In this document: positions 1 to 4,396 of the stretch, piece after piece
Numbering within the stretch: position 1 is the first letter of the stretch
Layout of the letters: every line of letters starts with the position of its first letter
Assembly: GCA_913009675.1 (NCBI GenBank)
Contig: CAJVXD010000031.1
Span: 1 to 8,840 of the forward strand
Length of the DNA stretch: 8,840 bases
Direction of reading: 5' to 3'
Source of the DNA: an uncultured bacterium
GTDB lineage: Bacteria > Omnitrophota > Gorgyraeia > Gorgyraeales > Gorgyraeaceae
Made by a program: the position numbers and the translations under genes
The notes under the pieces: model-generated
Seen by the model: only the letters and a program-made list of their open reading frames with translations
Databases searched by the model: none
Told to the model about the DNA's origin: nothing

Positions 1-30
1 CTCTTTCCCTACACGACGCTCTTCCGATCT
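1..30 (+). other. Illumina read-1 (P5 side) adapter remnant, not genomic
   Basis: The first 30 bases match the 3' part of the TruSeq universal (P5/read 1) adapter, ending in CTTCCGATCT. The same adapter appears reverse-complemented at the other end. Genomic sequence therefore begins at 31, and the gene reaching this edge is cut by a library artefact. Confidence 0.98.
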
Positions 31-155
31 CGACCTGAATTTAGGGTGTTCTTAATAAGGATCTTATCAAATCCAGCTTTAATAATTTCCGCGTAGCTGG
101 CAAGGCCGCCTCTTTTTTTAAGAAAACTTATAAGACCCATCTCTCTATCATTCAT
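31..155 (-). CDS. AbiEi-like transcriptional regulator / type IV antitoxin, N-terminal fragment (3' end missing)
   Basis: Forty-one codons are present from the ATG at 155 before the adapter cuts the frame. The visible part reads as a short winged-helix start: a helix leading into SFLKKRGGLASYAEIIKAG, then FDKILIKNTLNSG. This is the pattern of the N-terminal wing-helix of AbiEi-type proteins, where a 'KRGG-x-A' turn precedes a recognition helix that ends near '..L..G'. In characterised AbiE systems, AbiEi represses its own promoter through inverted repeats and neutralises the nucleotidyltransferase toxin AbiEii. The start is supported by AGGAG six bases upstream (162-166). The upstream promoter is overlaid by a perfect palindrome, as expected for autoregulation. 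Whether a toxin gene follows cannot be seen. A different small winged-helix regulator is the main alternative. Confidence 0.6.
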
Positions 156-163
156 AAGTAACT

Positions 164-203
164 CCTAATGCTATACACTTATTAATAAGTGTATAGCATT
201 AGG
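164..203. repeat. Perfect 40-bp palindrome, probable operator of the AbiEi-like gene
   Basis: Positions 164-183 are the exact reverse complement of 184-203, with no spacer. The palindrome covers the -10 element and expected transcription start of the promoter at 188-216, and its edge overlaps the Shine-Dalgarno of the gene starting at 155. This is the geometry of a repressor operator, and AbiEi proteins are known to bind inverted repeats upstream of their own operon. No T-tract follows on either strand, so a terminator is unlikely. Confidence 0.7.
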
Positions 204-216
204 GAGGAAAAGTCAA
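188..216 (-). promoter_or_regulatory. Sigma-70-type promoter for the AbiEi-like gene
   Basis: On the minus strand, TTGACT (216-211) and TACACT (193-188) are separated by 17 bp. The -35 matches five of six consensus bases and the -10 matches four of six. The -35 overlaps the stop codon of the sigma-like gene at 213, so the downstream gene has its own start signal inside the end of the upstream gene. A leader of about 25 nt to the ATG at 155 is expected. Confidence 0.55.
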
Positions 217-605
217 GGGCTATTTTGTAATATTTCCCTCAAACAACTGGTTTTCAATTCCTTCTTTAAAAAATCTATTATAAACCCGTCGATGCGTTTC
301 CAGATGTAAGAAATGAATTTAACAGGATTGGGATTTCCTTTTTTATCGCGATAATCAAGATCATAGGTTTTAATCTTTTCATACGCAATAAGAATAGCTT
401 CTTCCAGCATCTCTTTTCCAAATCTCCGGATTAAGGTAGGAAATGCTACTTTATGAATCCTGAATATTAAAAAGCCTATATGACGGAGGATAATTTCGTC
501 TCTACTTTTCTTAGAGCCTTTCTGGGCTTTTGATATTAAGCGTCTTTCTTCGGACAAAGAAAGTTTTGGGTATTGTCGTATGATGTCACGGTAGAATTTC
601 CACAT
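213..605 (-). CDS. Small sigma-factor-like protein with regions 1.2-2 only
   Basis: A 130-residue basic protein. Residues 1-30 (FYRDII..., then LSLSEERRLISKAQKGS) resemble sigma region 1.2. Residues 31-55 (SRDEIILRHIGFLIFRIHKV) resemble region 2.1. Residues 65-85 (EMLEEAILIAYEKIKTYDLD) resemble region 2.2, and residues 95-117 (VKFISYIWKRIDGFIIDFL) resemble 2.3-2.4, the segment that contacts the -10 element. The frame ends about 13 residues later, so regions 3 and 4 (-35 recognition) are absent. It could be a decayed sigma factor, or a split-sigma subunit comparable in concept to B. subtilis RsoA, which works with a separate region-4 partner. No such partner is visible here. A stop lies two codons upstream in frame, fixing the ATG. 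The Shine-Dalgarno is weak, and the upstream gene ends 19 bases away, so reinitiation is plausible. Confidence 0.6.
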   Translation of the reverse strand: MWKFYRDIIRQYPKLSLSEERRLISKAQKGSKKSRDEIILRHIGFLIFRIHKVAFPTLIRRFGKEMLEEAILIAYEKIKTYDLDYRDKKGNPNPVKFISYIWKRIDGFIIDFLKKELKTSCLREILQNSP

Positions 606-624
606 GTTTTAATCGGCTTCTTCA

Positions 625-855
625 TTATTTCTTGTCCAAATTAATATTCATGCCTATTGCTTTTTTACCCTGGACATCTAACCAGATTTCGTCATGCAGC
701 GCCTTGTGTTTTTCAGATATAGCATCATATATCGTCTGCGTTTCAATTTTTCTGCCCTTTTTGTATCGTCCGAAGTTAATCTGCATGTTCAAAGATTCCG
801 GAGATTCAAACAATTTAATTTTCATCCTGCCAAATTTTACTAGTTTCTTTTTCAT
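625..855 (-). CDS. Hypothetical 76-residue basic protein
   Basis: I do not recognise this protein. It begins MKKKLVKFGRMKIKLFESP and ends with GKKAIGMNINLDKK. It is rich in Lys, has no signal peptide or membrane segment, and shows no clear helix-turn-helix or cysteine motif. The open frame extends upstream to 924, but the start at 855 is chosen because GGAGG (861-865) lies five bases upstream, and because the longer version would begin inside the promoter's -35 element (896-924). It sits 19 bases before the sigma-like gene and reads the same way, so the two probably form one transcript from the promoter at 896-924. Confidence 0.65.
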   Translation of the reverse strand: MKKKLVKFGRMKIKLFESPESLNMQINFGRYKKGRKIETQTIYDAISEKHKALHDEIWLDVQGKKAIGMNINLDKK

Positions 856-895
856 ATATACCTCCGCTAGTTTTAAATCTTTCCAAACAGTTAAT

Positions 896-924
896 AATAT
901 ACAATAAGTGGCTATTATTGCCAA
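896..924 (-). promoter_or_regulatory. Sigma-70-type promoter for the small hypothetical and sigma-like genes
   Basis: On the minus strand, TTGGCA (924-919) and TATATT (901-896) are separated by 17 bp, each matching five of six consensus bases. Transcription should start near 889, leaving a leader of about 34 nt before the ATG at 855. It lies just outside one inverted-repeat end (932) of the element at 932-1154. Confidence 0.6.
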
Positions 925-931
925 GCTAAAA

Positions 932-1154
932 CAATACCTCTCTCTTTCTCAAAGAGAGAGGTTTATGAAATTATCAGCCAAAATATCGGATATTCCATTT
1001 AACGGCTCCATAAAATAAGCAAAATAATCGCTAAAATGGCCGTTAAATGGCACGTCTCGAATATCGGCGAATTTAGAGATAAAGAGAGGCTATTTTCGGA
1101 GAAATTCTCTCGATTATGAAAAATCTGCAGTATTTTTGAAAGAGAGAGGTATTG
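932..1154. repeat. 223-bp non-coding element with 17-bp terminal inverted repeats (MITE-like or structured RNA)
   Basis: CAATACCTCTCTCTTTC at 932-948 is repeated exactly in inverse at 1138-1154. Nested inside are a second perfect inverted pair, CCATTTAACGGC (995-1006) with its complement at 1039-1050, and a flanking pair GATATTC (989-995)/GAATATC (1059-1065). The left end also folds on itself: 936-947 and 951-962 are inverse copies around a 3-bp loop. No open frame of note is present. I see no clean target-site duplication; the flanks are both A-rich. It may be a miniature inverted-repeat transposable element, a structured RNA or a protein-binding array. Confidence 0.55.
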
Positions 1155-1207
1155 AATAAATCAGAATTTTTTATAATATACCCTAAGTGTTTGACCCCTT
1201 TGGAGAT
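1155..1207. other. A/T-rich spacer, nothing identified
   Basis: Between the inverted-repeat element and the terminator the sequence is A/T-rich. It holds a TATAAT at about 1170-1176 on the plus strand, but no plausible gene lies downstream on that strand. I see no gene or repeat. Confidence 0.4.
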
Positions 1208-1235
1208 AAAAAAGCCTGACTTTTTGGGTCAGGCT
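1208..1235 (-). terminator. Rho-independent terminator after the tRNA-Asn / por transcript
   Basis: A perfect 8-bp stem AGCCTGAC/GTCAGGCT (1213-1220 with 1228-1235) closes a 7-nt loop and is followed on the minus strand by a run of T. A shorter T-run on the plus side (1237-1240) means it might work weakly in both directions. It lies 44 bases past the encoded CCA of tRNA-Asn and would end transcripts from both the tRNA and the upstream por operon. Confidence 0.85.
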
Positions 1236-1350
1236 CTTTTCTCGCAACTCATTTAATTACAATAAGTTACGATATATTTGGCTCCCCCGCGAGGACTCGA
1301 ACCTCGGACAACGTGGTTACACTCTGACTCCGATTACTCGGAGAGTCGGA

Positions 1351-1806
1351 CTATACCTTTGCCATAGCCATTTCTGGCTTTAGGCAGCGAGTGTCTAGTC
1401 TCTGCACCTTCCCTGAAAATTTCGGGGCTTGGCTCAGGATTGACCCAGTTTCATGGGCTTTCCCTGAATTTACTCGCTTTTCCACTCTAGAGTTTCCTCT
1501 AGAGGCTGCTAACTTTACATGAAGTTCTCGATGACAATTGGCACATACAATTACGCACTTATCTAATTCTTCCATTACTTTCTTCCAGCTTCTGGTATAT
1601 CCTTTTGCGGATATTCCAAAATCTTTACTAGAAGTATTCTTGTGATGGAACTCGAGTGCTTCTATGCATCGATCATAACCACATATCTCACATTTGCCGC
1701 CTTTATACTCGACTGCCATAAGTCTGACTTTTTTACGTCTTGCATAAACGGCTCGTATCAAATATTGACGACGATCGCTGTATCGTCTTTTCTCGACCTT
1801 TGCCAA
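1351..1806 (-). CDS. HNH homing endonuclease encoded in the P1 loop of the group I intron
   Basis: A 151-codon frame starting at TTG (1806), chosen because the longest possible Shine-Dalgarno, AAGGAGGTGA, lies six bases upstream of it. Residues 1-35 are very basic. The HNH/zinc-ribbon domain spans about 36-97: Cys39-x2-Cys42, ALEFHH with His54-His55, SKDFGIS, and CANCHRELH with Cys88, Cys91 and His96. HNH enzymes nick or cut DNA with a metal ion, and intron-borne ones cut intronless alleles to drive intron homing. The domain finishes just before the internal guide sequence. Residues from about 110 on are translated through P3-P8 of the ribozyme and look like non-protein sequence. The stop is the UAG in the 3' strand of P7. 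Target specificity cannot be read from the sequence. Confidence 0.87.
   Translation of the reverse strand: MAKVEKRRYSDRRQYLIRAVYARRKKVRLMAVEYKGGKCEICGYDRCIEALEFHHKNTSSKDFGISAKGYTRSWKKVMEELDKCVIVCANCHRELHVKLAASRGNSRVEKRVNSGKAHETGSILSQAPKFSGKVQRLDTRCLKPEMAMAKV
1504..1513 (-). other. Internal guide sequence of the group I intron (P1 3' strand and P10)
   Basis: On the minus strand this reads GTTAGCAGCC. GCAGCC pairs over six bases with the 5' exon end GGCUGU, placing the required G-U wobble exactly at the splice site. The preceding GTTA pairs perfectly with UAAC, the first four bases of the 3' exon, forming P10. Both exon junctions are thereby fixed independently of the tRNA fold. The six-base P1 segment abuts the P2 hairpin. 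Confidence 0.9.
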
Positions 1807-1809
1807 TAG

Positions 1810-1819
1810 TCACCTCCTT
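1810..1819 (-). promoter_or_regulatory. Perfect 10-nt Shine-Dalgarno of the intron endonuclease
   Basis: AAGGAGGTGA matches the bacterial anti-Shine-Dalgarno over its whole length and sits four bases before the TTG start (core AGGAGG about six to seven bases away). It is the strongest ribosome site in the window and identifies the TTG at 1806 as a true start. Confidence 0.85.
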
Positions 1820-1829
1820 TCTTCATGTT

Positions 1830-1854
1830 ACGAAGCGTTTTGCGCTCGCTTCGT
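1830..1854 (-). repeat. Hairpin in the intron P1 loop, upstream of the HNH gene
   Basis: ACGAAGCG (1854-1847) and CGCTTCGT (1837-1830) form a perfect 8-bp stem with a 9-nt loop. It lies between the 5' splice site and the endonuclease Shine-Dalgarno. Its 5' arm is part of a GC-rich motif shared with the spacer at 1935-1947. Confidence 0.6.
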
Positions 1855-1902
1855 TCGCGCACAGCCACGCGCTCTACCAACTGAGCTACAGGGGAGTGTA
1901 AT

Positions 1903-1908
1903 TTTATA
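1903..1908 (-). promoter_or_regulatory. Possible -10 element for tRNA-Asn
   Basis: TATAAA lies seven bases before the mature tRNA 5' end, so initiation here would begin almost exactly at the tRNA. The base run 17 bp further up (GGAGTC) is a poor -35, so the tRNA may instead depend on read-through from the por operon. Confidence 0.3.
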
Positions 1909-1931
1909 AAGAACTGCTTCTTCTCGACTCC

Positions 1932-1952
1932 GGCCTCGCTTTGCTCGCGGCC
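1932..1952. repeat. GC-rich imperfect palindrome between porB and tRNA-Asn
   Basis: GGCC arms at 1932-1935 and 1949-1952 enclose a 13-bp core, CTCGCTTTGCTCG (1935-1947). The core matches CTCGCTTCGTTCG at 1845-1857, inside the intron, at 11 of 13 positions. It sits in the 75-base gap after porB and has no T-run, so I do not call it a terminator. It may be a REP-like dispersed repeat. Confidence 0.45.
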
Positions 1953-1970
1953 TTCGCTCAAAGAATATTG

Positions 1971-2906
1971 TCAGGTTACTTTACAGCCTGCTTCGCAGAA
2001 ATGCTCAAGGCGGGCCCAGTTATTATCTATGTCCTTCTGGATTTCGTCAAGGATGTGCCTATTCTCTTCTTTGAAGAGGTGTTTGAAACGGCCCTGGGGC
2101 TTTAAAAATTCAACTACGGGTTTTCTCTCTTTGGGCTTATAGTTGAATTTCCACATACCATTTTCTATTTCTATGAGCGGCCAAAAACCTGTCTCAACTG
2201 CCAGTTTTGAAATCTTAATGGTATCCTGCTGTGGAAATCTCCAGCCCCTGTGACACATGGATATTACATTTAAAAATGCAGGGCCATCTACCTTAAAGGC
2301 CTTCTCTGCCTTTGTAATAAGATCGTTCCAGTGGGAGGCGGAAGCTTGAGCTACATATGGAATATGATGTGCGGCTACTATTGAGGTAAGGTCTTTTCTT
2401 AATTGCACCTTTCCATAACTTGCCTCGCCTGCAGGGGTCGTGGTAGTAGAGGCCCCCTTAGGGGTCGCACTTGAACGCTGAATTCCGGTATTCATATAAG
2501 CCCCGTTGTCATAACACACATATACGAAATTATGCCCCCTCTCAAGCGCTCCTGAAAGAGACTGAAGGCCTATGTCATACGTACCGCCGTCGCCACCGAA
2601 GGCAACAAATTTTATATCCTTTTTTATCTTCCCTTTTTTCTTCAGGGCCCTGTAGGCAGTCTCGACACCGCTAATAGTCGCCGCGACATTCTCAAAGGCA
2701 TTGTGTATAAAGGGAATCTTCCATGCGGTGTACGGGTAAATAGTCGTCGCTACCTCAAGGCAGCCTGTGGCAGAACCGACCACTACAGGGTCTTTTGTAC
2801 CCATTAAAACCTGGCGCACGACAATAGAAGCCCCGCAGCCCGCGCATAGCCTGTGTCCGCCTGATAACCCCTCCGGTTGTTTAGCAAGTTCTTTTATATT
2901 TGCCAT
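1971..2906 (-). CDS. porB: 2-oxoacid (probably pyruvate):ferredoxin oxidoreductase, beta subunit
   Basis: A 311-residue protein, usual length for the stand-alone beta subunit. It binds thiamine diphosphate: GGDGGTYDIG at 104-113 and YDNGAYMNTG at 132-141 form the Mg/diphosphate site. Cys21 and Cys24 (LCAGCGA), with Cys49 and a later Cys in ISMCHRGW, are candidate ligands for the proximal 4Fe-4S cluster. With the alpha subunit it decarboxylates a 2-oxoacid and CoA to acyl-CoA and CO2, passing electrons to the delta-subunit clusters and then ferredoxin. AAGGA lies six bases before the ATG, and porA ends 14 bases upstream. It is the last protein gene of the operon. Pyruvate is inferred from the gamma-delta-alpha-beta gene order; a 2-ketoisovalerate or other 2-oxoacid substrate is possible. 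Confidence 0.9.
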   Translation of the reverse strand: MANIKELAKQPEGLSGGHRLCAGCGASIVVRQVLMGTKDPVVVGSATGCLEVATTIYPYTAWKIPFIHNAFENVAATISGVETAYRALKKKGKIKKDIKFVAFGGDGGTYDIGLQSLSGALERGHNFVYVCYDNGAYMNTGIQRSSATPKGASTTTTPAGEASYGKVQLRKDLTSIVAAHHIPYVAQASASHWNDLITKAEKAFKVDGPAFLNVISMCHRGWRFPQQDTIKISKLAVETGFWPLIEIENGMWKFNYKPKERKPVVEFLKPQGRFKHLFKEENRHILDEIQKDIDNNWARLEHFCEAGCKVT

Positions 2907-2920
2907 ATTATTTCCTTAAG

Positions 2921-4102
2921 CTACTCCCTGGAGCCGAGGTAATTTACCTTTGGCAAGGTAAACTTTGCGGCTACTGTTTTTTGCAGGTCTTCGAAAACCT
3001 TATTGATATCAGCCGGGAAGATATCCCTTCCGCCAAGACCGTATATGTAATTCACCATGATCGGTTTGATGTCCAAATCGTAAAGTGCCGCTTTTATCTC
3101 TGTATAAAGAGGCCCTCCCTCAGCGGAGAACGAATCGCTTCTGTCCAGAATGGCTACTGCCTTCGCTTTCTTTAAAGCATTTATTATTTTCTCTTTTGGG
3201 AACGGCCTGAATATCCTGGGCCTTAAAAGTCCTGCCTTTATGCCCCTCTGTCTTAATTCATCTACGACAAACTTCACGGTGCCCGCTGTGGACGAAAGCA
3301 CGACTATCACAATCTCAGCATCATCTAATTTATATGTTTCGATAAAGTCGTATTTCGTGCCGAATTGTTTTTCGAATTCTTTTAATATTTCGGGTATTGC
3401 ATCCAGGGCTGATCTCATGGCCTCAGCCTCCTGGCGTTTATGTTCAAAATAATAATCCTGCAGGTCCAGTGGCCCGTATGTCGAAGGATTGTCAATGTCT
3501 AAAAGTGGGCTGTCTGGTTTATATTCACCTATAAAATCCTTTACCTTTTTATCCTCAAAGACCTCTACCCCTTCGACGCCATGCGATGTGATAAACCCAT
3601 CCTGGCATACCATTACGGGAAGAAGGATCTTTTTATGCTCCGCGACCCTCACCGCGAGGATTGTATTCTCATATACCTCCTGTGCATTTTCGCAATAAAT
3701 CTGTATCCAGCCCGAATCCCTCGCACCCATTGTATCAGAGTGGTCACAGTGAATATTTATAGGGCCTGAGAGTGCCCTGTTTACAACCGGCATAACTATG
3801 GGGAGCCTCGTTGAGGCAGCAATATAAACTATCTCCCACATAAGGGCAAGGCCGTTCGCAGAGGTCGCTGTCATGGTCCTCGCGCCCGCGGCCGCGGCAC
3901 CCACGCATGCGCTCATGGCGCTATGCTCTGATTCAACTGCTATTATTTCCGTGGAAACCTGGCCATTTGCCACATAGTTCGAAAAGCTCATCACAATGGC
4001 TGTCTGCGGAGTAATAGGATACGCGGCCACTACATCCGGGTCTATCTGTTTCATGGCATACGCCACTGCCTGGTCGCCTGTTAATGGGATCTTCTTTGTC
4101 AT
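2921..4102 (-). CDS. porA: 2-oxoacid (probably pyruvate):ferredoxin oxidoreductase, alpha subunit
   Basis: A 393-residue protein matching the usual alpha subunit. The N-terminal pyrimidine-binding domain shows LTGDQAVAYAM (7-17), AAYPITPQT (26-34) and VESEHSAM (56-63), whose glutamate is expected to activate thiamine diphosphate. A long Gly/Ala-rich stretch GAAAAGARTMTATSANG follows. The C-terminal part (from about 260, VIVVLSSTAGTV, to the LLRPRIFRPFP segment) is the transketolase C-like domain. Its ATG overlaps the porD stop (ATGA at 4099-4102), with AAGGA six bases upstream, so translation is coupled. It pairs with PorB to form the active site and is cytoplasmic. Confidence 0.92.
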   Translation of the reverse strand: MTKKIPLTGDQAVAYAMKQIDPDVVAAYPITPQTAIVMSFSNYVANGQVSTEIIAVESEHSAMSACVGAAAAGARTMTATSANGLALMWEIVYIAASTRLPIVMPVVNRALSGPINIHCDHSDTMGARDSGWIQIYCENAQEVYENTILAVRVAEHKKILLPVMVCQDGFITSHGVEGVEVFEDKKVKDFIGEYKPDSPLLDIDNPSTYGPLDLQDYYFEHKRQEAEAMRSALDAIPEILKEFEKQFGTKYDFIETYKLDDAEIVIVVLSSTAGTVKFVVDELRQRGIKAGLLRPRIFRPFPKEKIINALKKAKAVAILDRSDSFSAEGGPLYTEIKAALYDLDIKPIMVNYIYGLGGRDIFPADINKVFEDLQKTVAAKFTLPKVNYLGSRE

Positions 4103-4386
4103 TTCTCTTCCTTTATCATATCAATGCATTTCACGGGACATACTGATGCGCAAATGCCGCAGCCCTTGCAATGTCCATAGTCAAAGCCTGCCATCTTATC
4201 GTCTTCTACCTTTATAGAAGAATCCGGGCAATATATCCAGCAGAAAAGACAGTTTATGCACTTTTTTTCATTCTTCTGGGGCCTGAATGTACGCCAACTG
4301 CCTGTATTGTATTTAACGGCATTGCCTGCCTCTGTGATCTTCCCGCCTATAGGTATCTCTCTCCAGCATTTCTTACGCTCTGTCAC
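4099..4386 (-). CDS. porD: 2-oxoacid (probably pyruvate):ferredoxin oxidoreductase, delta subunit (2x[4Fe-4S] ferredoxin)
   Basis: A 95-residue protein with two classic 4Fe-4S motifs: CINCLFCWIYCP (Cys43, 46, 49, 53) and CKGCGICASVCP (Cys73, 76, 79, 83). These clusters carry electrons from the PorB thiamine centre to soluble ferredoxin. Before the clusters is a 40-residue segment with NTGSWRTFRP, typical of PorD. Translation starts at GTG (4386), ten bases after porC; an earlier in-frame start is blocked by a stop, and the ribosome site is weak. It overlaps porA by four bases. Confidence 0.92.
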   Translation of the reverse strand: MTERKKCWREIPIGGKITEAGNAVKYNTGSWRTFRPQKNEKKCINCLFCWIYCPDSSIKVEDDKMAGFDYGHCKGCGICASVCPVKCIDMIKEEK

Positions 4387-4396
4387 TATGTCACTC

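Larger units (their letters stand above)
1320..1860 (-). ncRNA. Group I self-splicing intron (tRNA type, IC3-like) in tRNA-Asn
   Basis: The 541-nt intron follows a U (1861) and ends in G (1320), as group I introns do. The core, read on the minus strand, has P3 AGCGAGT (1478-1472)/ACTCGCT (1392-1386), P4 TTCAGG (1468-1463) with CCTGAG in Q (1441-1428), P5 GCCCA/TGGGT (1458-1454, 1447-1443), R GGTGCAGAGACTAGAC (1408-1393), S AAGGTATAGTCC (1359-1348), and P7 GACTA/TAGTC. P8 is AGCC/GGCT (1379-1376, 1369-1366). P9 is CTCCGA-GTAA-TCGGAG (1343-1328). A P2-like hairpin CTCTAGAG-GAAA-CTCTAGAG lies at 1504-1485. The Q and R boxes closely resemble those of cyanobacterial tRNA-Leu introns. GAAA on P2 and GUAA on P9 fit the long-range docking known in small IC3 ribozymes. 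A homing endonuclease gene occupies the P1 loop; without that loop the ribozyme would be about 200 nt. Confidence 0.93.
1279..1895 (-). tRNA. tRNA-Asn(GUU), interrupted by a group I intron in the anticodon
   Basis: Exon 1 is 1895-1861 (35 nt) and exon 2 is 1319-1279 (41 nt), giving a 76-nt tRNA with encoded CCA. All helices pair: acceptor TCCCCTG/CGGGGGA with one G-U, D arm GCTC/GAGC, anticodon stem CGTGG/CCACG, and T stem CGAGG/CCTCG around loop TTCGAGT. The joined loop is CTGTTAA, anticodon GTT, discriminator G. The intron enters exactly between positions 35 and 36, the second and third anticodon bases. Without splicing the gene cannot yield a functional tRNA. It follows porB by 75 bases and is closed by the terminator at 1208-1235. 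Confidence 0.93.

Noticed and set aside
632..907. A plus-strand frame of 91 codons.
   Set aside because: It is the antisense shadow of the minus-strand gene at 625-855 and shows no protein features or ribosome site.
856..924. A longer version of the 76-codon gene starting at 924.
   Set aside because: That start lies inside a good promoter, while GGAGG sits right before the ATG at 855.
932..1154. A CRISPR array or iteron set formed by the AAAGAGAGAGGT copies.
   Set aside because: There are only three copies, in mixed orientation, without regular spacing or unique spacers.
1320..1330. Reading the split tRNA as tRNA-Tyr from the GTA just before the 3' anticodon stem.
   Set aside because: The variable loop is only five bases, and the guide sequence fixes the junction so that the anticodon is GUU.
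1758..1961. A 67-codon minus-strand frame containing SPVAQLVERVAV.
   Set aside because: This peptide is the well-known false translation of a tRNA gene; here it is exon 1 of tRNA-Asn plus the start of the intron.
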